Below are positions 13,703 through 17,894 of a DNA stretch of 17,894 nt, one piece after another. Both the position numbers and the translations under genes were made by a program. This DNA is from an uncultured Sphingobacteriales bacterium (GTDB lineage Bacteria > Bacteroidota > Bacteroidia > Chitinophagales > Chitinophagaceae), in contig CAMPKG010000018.1 in the NCBI GenBank assembly GCA_946887085.1, forward strand, positions 1 through 17,894, written 5' to 3'. The first letter of the stretch is position 1, and every line of letters starts with the position of its first letter. The notes beneath the pieces were generated by a model. The model ran no database searches and was not told the origin of the DNA. It saw nothing but the letters and a program-made list of their open reading frames with translations.

Positions 13703-14823
13703 TGAGAGCAACTGATGATAGCATAGCAAGAAAGCTGCTGCGAAAACCATCCGCAATATTTGCATTATGCATCATTGGGCTCACCTGTCTTATCGCGCTC
13801 TTTGCCTACGTTATTGCCCCCGATCCCACGCCCAACGCCAACCGGATGATCATTGAGTTGGGCGCGAGACAACCGGGTTTCAGCAAACAATTATTGTTCG
13901 TTCCAAAAACCATTAAACAGACAGCTGGCGAATCAGCACTTGAGTGGCTGCAAGGCACGCCATCGGATTATGGAGCCGTTCCGCTAAACAGTTATTTCTT
14001 CCGCGACGACAAGCTTGTTATCAGGCATTATATCGATGATGGCATTGAAGACACCATGGCTTTCAAACTAGCGGAGTTAGTGCCGCCATCAGAAGCGGGC
14101 AAAACCTTAGCTGAACAACAACGTTATATCGTCCAACACCGGATAGAGAAAAAAACTTTTTACATGGGCACTGACAGATATGGCAGGGATATATTTTCAC
14201 GATTGCTGGTAGGTGCAAGGGTGAGTCTTGCAGTGGGCTTTGTTGCCGTATTGCTCTCGATAACCATCGGTGTTGTGCTTGGATCAATATCCGGCTATTA
14301 CGGTGGGTTTATCGATAACGCCGTGATGTGGGTGATCAATATCCTTTGGGCTATCCCTACCCTGCTGCTTGTATTTGCCATCACGCTAACAATAGGTAAA
14401 GGGTTCTGGGAAATTTTTGTGGCTATCGGGCTGACCATGTGGGTGAGTGCGGCGAGGCTTATCCGCGGGCAAGTGCTGGTGATACGCGAAATGGAATACA
14501 TCACTGCAGCGAAAGCACTTGGACTAAACGATATGCGCATTATCTTCAGGCATATCCTACCAAATATTGCCGGCCCTATCATGGTGATTGCAGCCAGCAA
14601 TTTTGCCACAGCTATTCTCATAGAAGCCGGTTTAAGTTTCCTGGGGATCGGCGTGCAGCCGCCTATGCCTTCGTGGGGGTTGATGATAAAGGAGCACTAC
14701 AATTTCCTGCTGACGAACAGGCCGTTACTGGCAATAATCCCCGGTGTCGCGATCATGTTCCTGGTATATGCCTTCAATGTGCTGGGCAATGCTTTGAGGG
14801 ATGTGCTGGACGTTCGTACCTAG
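13702..14823 (+). CDS. ABC transporter permease, OppC/DppC type
   Basis: This inner-membrane subunit of a peptide- or nickel-type ABC importer has 373 residues, longer than the usual 300 or so. The first span is about 18-39 and is followed by an unusually large extracytoplasmic insertion at about 40-150. Then comes the family entry motif MGTDRYGRDIFSRLLVGARVSL (155-176 region) and the BPD_transp_1 domain with spans near 178-198, 208-230, 237-257, 290-315 and 343-362. The EAA loop that contacts the ATPase is EYITAAKALGLNDMRIIFRH at 265-284. The partner permease (OppB), binding protein and ATPases are not adjacent, so the complex must be completed elsewhere. Translation is coupled to the M28 peptidase. 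The TAG stop shares the palindrome CTAG with the convergent DUF2905 gene. Confidence 0.9.
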   Translation: MRATDDSIARKLLRKPSAIFALCIIGLTCLIALFAYVIAPDPTPNANRMIIELGARQPGFSKQLLFVPKTIKQTAGESALEWLQGTPSDYGAVPLNSYFFRDDKLVIRHYIDDGIEDTMAFKLAELVPPSEAGKTLAEQQRYIVQHRIEKKTFYMGTDRYGRDIFSRLLVGARVSLAVGFVAVLLSITIGVVLGSISGYYGGFIDNAVMWVINILWAIPTLLLVFAITLTIGKGFWEIFVAIGLTMWVSAARLIRGQVLVIREMEYITAAKALGLNDMRIIFRHILPNIAGPIMVIAASNFATAILIEAGLSFLGIGVQPPMPSWGLMIKEHYNFLLTNRPLLAIIPGVAIMFLVYAFNVLGNALRDVLDVRT

Positions 14824-15044
14824 CCTTTGAAACGTTGTATCAGCCAAAGTATCAATGATAATGCGACACTTGCCAATATCATAGTCGTAACCGGGATATA
14901 TACCTTGAAATTTTCACGCTCGATGCGGATATCGCCGGGCAGGCGACCGAGGAAACGCAACTTGTCGCCGAACAACCATATAACAATACCAGCAACGATG
15001 ACAATAAGCCCTATGATAATGACTGATTTTCCCAGGCGCTCCAT
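14820..15044 (-). CDS. DUF2905 small membrane protein
   Basis: This 74-residue protein has two predicted membrane helices, about 7-26 and 47-69, joined by a short loop with the family signature FLGRLPGDIRIER (31-43). It matches DUF2905, a widespread small inner-membrane family without known function. The ATG at 15044 gives a start of normal length (MERLGKSVIIIGL). It lies 6 bases after the HI0933-type flavoprotein gene on the same strand and is probably the last gene of that unit. Its stop overlaps the permease stop by four bases, and no terminator hairpin is seen there. Confidence 0.88.
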   Translation of the reverse strand: MERLGKSVIIIGLIVIVAGIVIWLFGDKLRFLGRLPGDIRIERENFKVYIPVTTMILASVALSLILWLIQRFKG

Positions 15045-15050
15045 CCGATG

Positions 15051-16262
15051 TTATTTGATGATGTTTTGAGCAGCAATATAACTGCTGCTCCAGGCATGCT
15101 GAAAATTGAATCCACCCGTAATACCATCCACATCCAGTATCTCGCCTGCAAAATACAATCCGGGTACTAATTTACTTTGCATAGTTTGCGCATCCACCTC
15201 CGACAAACTGATACCGCCGCAGGTTACAAATTCTTCTTTAAAAGTGGTCTTCCCTTTTACTTCATAAGTGTCGCGAACCAGTTTTTCGATCAGTTTATTT
15301 TGTTGAGCTGCAGGAAGATCTCCCCATTTCATTTCTTCGTTGATATTGCATTGTTGGAGCAGGTATTCCCACAAACGTTTTGGCAGATCAAACGGATTCT
15401 TCACAGAAACCTGCTGCTTACCACGTTCCCTTCGCAACTGTGCAATAGTTTCTTTTAGTTCCTGTTCGTTTACATCATTCAACCAGTTGACCTGGATATT
15501 GAAATTGTAATTTCTATTTGCAAGTTCGCGGGCGCCCCATGCAGAGGTGCGAAGCACCACAGGGCCACTGAGGCCCCAATGAGTGATCAGTATAGGGCCT
15601 TGTTCAATTATCTTAGTTCCTTGAATTTTAACTGTCACGACCGGCACAGTTACACCCATTAACTCTGTTAGCGGGTGCTTAGGCATATTGAATGTGAACA
15701 GAGAAGGAACAGGACTTTGGATCGAATGGCCCAATGCTTCCAACCATTTATATTGTTCCGGTTTTGGATAGCCGCCACAGGATATCAACACACGGTCGGC
15801 ATCATATTGCGTACCGTCTGCAAAATGCAGAACAAAACCGGCATCGGTCCTCTCTACTTTTTCCAGGGATTTATTATAGCGTATCTGCACGTCATTATCC
15901 ATCATCTGTTGCCAGATACTATCGATAATGCTCTGCGACCTGTCAGTTACGGGAAACATCCTGCCGTCATTTTCTGTTTTGAGTTTTACTCCGCGTTGCT
16001 GAAACCATTCAATTGTGTCGCCCGGCAGAAAATGATATAGAGATTTACGCAACAACGTCCTGCCGCGCGGATATCGCTCCAACAGGTCCGGCACTTCGAA
16101 ACAGGAATGCGTGACGTTACACCGGCCACCGCCCGACACCTTCACTTTCTGCAACGCTTTGCCGGTCTTTTCAAAGACCGTAACTTCTGCACGGCTGCTT
16201 TTGGGAATATTTGCAGCTGCAAAACAGCCTGCCGCCCCGGCGCCGATTATTGCAATGCGCAT
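15051..16262 (-). CDS. HI0933/YhiN-family NAD(P)/FAD-dependent oxidoreductase
   Basis: This 403-residue flavoprotein belongs to the HI0933 (YhiN) family, whose physiological reaction is not established. The N-terminal dinucleotide-binding motif is IAIIGAGAAG (3-12), with Glu31 at the end of the second strand. It is followed by the family signature VSGGGRCNVTH at 42-52. The C-terminal FAD motif FAGEILDVDGITGGFNFQHA is at 371-390. A longer start at 16280 (MRQQII...) would overlap the malic enzyme gene by 16 bases. The ATG at 16262 begins the Rossmann strand directly and lies two bases after the upstream TAA, so it is preferred and suggests translational coupling. The gene sits between malic enzyme and DUF2905 in one minus-strand unit. 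Confidence 0.9.
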   Translation of the reverse strand: MRIAIIGAGAAGCFAAANIPKSSRAEVTVFEKTGKALQKVKVSGGGRCNVTHSCFEVPDLLERYPRGRTLLRKSLYHFLPGDTIEWFQQRGVKLKTENDGRMFPVTDRSQSIIDSIWQQMMDNDVQIRYNKSLEKVERTDAGFVLHFADGTQYDADRVLISCGGYPKPEQYKWLEALGHSIQSPVPSLFTFNMPKHPLTELMGVTVPVVTVKIQGTKIIEQGPILITHWGLSGPVVLRTSAWGARELANRNYNFNIQVNWLNDVNEQELKETIAQLRRERGKQQVSVKNPFDLPKRLWEYLLQQCNINEEMKWGDLPAAQQNKLIEKLVRDTYEVKGKTTFKEEFVTCGGISLSEVDAQTMQSKLVPGLYFAGEILDVDGITGGFNFQHAWSSSYIAAQNIIK

Positions 16263-16264
16263 AA

Positions 16265-17894
16265 TTATTTGTTGCCGCATTTAACCTGCGCTTCCACTAC
16301 CGCAATAGCTACCATGTTCACTATCTGGCGCACGCTGCTGCCTAATTGCAGCACATGCACGGGTTTTCTCAGGCCAAGCAAAATGGGGCCAACCGCCTCT
16401 GCCGAGCCTACTTCCTGAAGTAAATGATAGGCTATATTGCCCGCCGCGAGATTCGGGAAGATCAATACATTTGGCGCACCGCTTACAAGGTCTGAGAATG
16501 GATAATTTTCTTGCAAAAGGTCCTGGTTAAAAGCAAGGCCCGCCTGCATCTCCCCGTCTATCACCATCTCCGGGTACATTGCCTTGATCTTGGTCACTAC
16601 ATTACGCATCGTTATCGCTTCCGGTGAATCGCTGCTGCCAAAGTTCGAGTATGACAATAAAGCTATGCGTGGTTTAATATTGAAGTGCTCTGCCGCTTTT
16701 GCTGTTTGCAGTGTGATCTCTACCAGTTCGTCTTCAGTGGGGTTGAAGTTTACAGTCGTATCAGCAAAAAATAATGGCCCTTTCTTAGTCAGCATCATAT
16801 ACATACCCGCGACACGCTTGCTGTCTTCTTCGGTACCAATGATCTCCAATGCTGGACGAAGCGTATTCGGGTACTGCCTTGTAAGACCTGAGATCAACGC
16901 GTCGGCCTCATTTGTTTCTACCATCATGCAACCAAAATAGGGGCGCTCACGCATCACCTTCCTTGCTTCGTAAACATTGAATCCACGACGTTTGCGTTTT
17001 TCGAAGAACAGCGCTCCATACTCTAATCGCTTTTCTTTCTGGCCTTCGCTACGCGGATCAATAATAGTGACATCGGAAAGCTGTAACTGGTTGTCCTCAA
17101 TCAGTTGTTTGATACGATGCTCATTACCCAGCAATATTGGAATAGCAATGCCTTCATCATGCACAATCTGCGCTGCTTTTAGCACTTTGAGATTTTCCGA
17201 CTCAGCGAACACAACACGTTTGGGATTCTGTTTCGCCTTATTGATAACGAAACGAAGGATATTATCATCAGTTCCTAACCTGTTATACAATTCTGATTCG
17301 TAAGCTTCCCAGTCAGCAATAGGCTTTCTTGCTACTCCGCTTTCCATCGCTGCCCTGGCAACTGCAGGGGATACGGTCGTCAGCAGCCGGGGGTCGATGG
17401 GTTTGGGGATAATGTACGTGGGCCCGAAGTGCAGGCTTTTTTCATTATAGGCCACATTCACCATGTCCGGCACGGGTTCCTTGGCCAGTTGGGCAAGCGC
17501 TTTTACCGCAGCCAGTTTCATCTCTTCGTTGATGGCCGTTGCGCGTACGTCTAAAGCCCCGCGAAATATGAATGGAAAGCCGAGCACGTTGTTCACCTGG
17601 TTGGGATAATCGCTTCTTCCTGTTGCCATGATCACATCGGGGCGGGCTTCAACGGCATCCGGATAAGGGATCTCCGGATCGGGATTGGCTAGCGCAAATA
17701 CGATCGGATCTTTTGCCATAGCCTTAACCATCCCACCATTTAGCAAATTGCCCTTCGACAGGCCAATAAACACATCAGCGCCATTCAATGCCTCAGCAAG
17801 ACTGATATCTTTGGTGTTCTGCGCAAATTGCTGTTTGTATTGGTCGAGATCGGTACGCGATGCAGTTATAAGTCCTTTGCTGTCGAACATGTAC
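16265..17894 (-). CDS. maeB: NADP-dependent malic enzyme with phosphotransacetylase-like domain (5' end outside window)
   Basis: MaeB decarboxylates malate to pyruvate and makes NADPH in the cytoplasm. About 542 C-terminal residues are in the window; full-length members have roughly 750-770, so the N-terminal malic domain is missing off the right edge. The first 200 or so residues complete the NAD-binding domain: DVFIGLS, VFALANPDPEI, and ATGRSDYPNQVNNVLGFPF followed by FRGALDVRAT. The rest is the phosphate acetyl/butyryltransferase-like domain (AESENLKVLKAAQ, LLSYSNFGSSDS, MQAGLAFNQ, VLIFPNLAAGNIAYHLL). In MaeB-type enzymes that domain is regulatory (acetyl-CoA response) and not a transacetylase. 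The frame runs to the window edge without a stop and the internal Met at 17890 is not the true start. The HI0933 gene follows after two bases. Confidence 0.94.
   Translation of the reverse strand, partial: YMFDSKGLITASRTDLDQYKQQFAQNTKDISLAEALNGADVFIGLSKGNLLNGGMVKAMAKDPIVFALANPDPEIPYPDAVEARPDVIMATGRSDYPNQVNNVLGFPFIFRGALDVRATAINEEMKLAAVKALAQLAKEPVPDMVNVAYNEKSLHFGPTYIIPKPIDPRLLTTVSPAVARAAMESGVARKPIADWEAYESELYNRLGTDDNILRFVINKAKQNPKRVVFAESENLKVLKAAQIVHDEGIAIPILLGNEHRIKQLIEDNQLQLSDVTIIDPRSEGQKEKRLEYGALFFEKRKRRGFNVYEARKVMRERPYFGCMMVETNEADALISGLTRQYPNTLRPALEIIGTEEDSKRVAGMYMMLTKKGPLFFADTTVNFNPTEDELVEITLQTAKAAEHFNIKPRIALLSYSNFGSSDSPEAITMRNVVTKIKAMYPEMVIDGEMQAGLAFNQDLLQENYPFSDLVSGAPNVLIFPNLAAGNIAYHLLQEVGSAEAVGPILLGLRKPVHVLQLGSSVRQIVNMVAIAVVEAQVKCGNK

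Noticed and set aside
1..17894. CRISPR array, tRNA/rRNA gene, transposase, integrase or attachment site
   Set aside because: No evenly spaced direct repeats, no tRNA-like cloverleaf or rRNA segment, and no mobile-element protein motif was seen in the genes or gaps.

Overview
This window looks like a chromosomal housekeeping stretch from a Bacteroidota bacterium, probably Chitinophagales/Chitinophagaceae. The evidence is a type IX secretion (T9SS) C-terminal sorting domain on a large secreted protein, repeated TAnnTTTG promoter boxes typical of the phylum, a bacillithiol synthase plus a bacilliredoxin, a DUF4920 protein, and small lipoprotein and CBS-transporter genes of Bacteroidota type. The genus assignment is inference. 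I see no mobile element, phage gene, CRISPR array, tRNA or rRNA. Coding density is high and base composition looks even.

Layout. (1) 1-911: partial clpS (-) divergent from a SpoU/TrmH-type RNA methyltransferase (+), with a TAnnTTTG box for each. (2) 951-3241: a YpfJ-type zinc metallopeptidase (+) runs tail-to-tail into a two-gene minus-strand unit, an arginase/formimidoylglutamase-family hydrolase followed by a small unknown protein. (3) 3447-5291: a secreted protein with four CHRD domains and a T9SS sorting tail, closed by a strong terminator. (4) 5415-8378: bacilliredoxin with its own terminator, guanylate kinase (TTG start), a CNNM/CBS/CorC membrane protein, and 3-hydroxyanthranilate 3,4-dioxygenase. 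(5) 8475-10623: a probable operon with a His-rich one-span membrane protein, ADP-heptose epimerase hldD, a secreted DUF4920 protein, and a carboxymuconolactone-decarboxylase/AhpD-like protein, ending in a 17-bp-stem bidirectional terminator. (6) 10663-12231 (-): bshA and a lipoprotein cytochrome c. (7) 12332-14823: an M28 peptidase (carboxypeptidase-Q type) translationally coupled to an OppC/DppC-type permease. (8) 14820-17894 (-): NADP malic enzyme (partial), HI0933-type flavoprotein, and DUF2905 membrane protein.

Functional links. BshA makes the first intermediate of bacillithiol and the BrxA/BrxB-type protein removes bacillithiol from proteins, so two steps of one thiol-redox system lie about 5 kb apart. 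The AhpD-like CxxC protein and the DUF4920 protein with a Cys pair may add a redox flavour, but this is only inference. HldD supports LPS inner-core synthesis, in keeping with a Gram-negative cell. The M28 peptidase and OppC permease fit periplasmic peptide processing and uptake.

I found no convincing novel system. The points most worth a second look are the His-rich membrane protein, the four-CHRD T9SS protein, the arginase-like and small ORF pair separated by one in-frame TGA, several start-codon corrections, and two convergent gene pairs whose stop codons share a 4-base palindrome.
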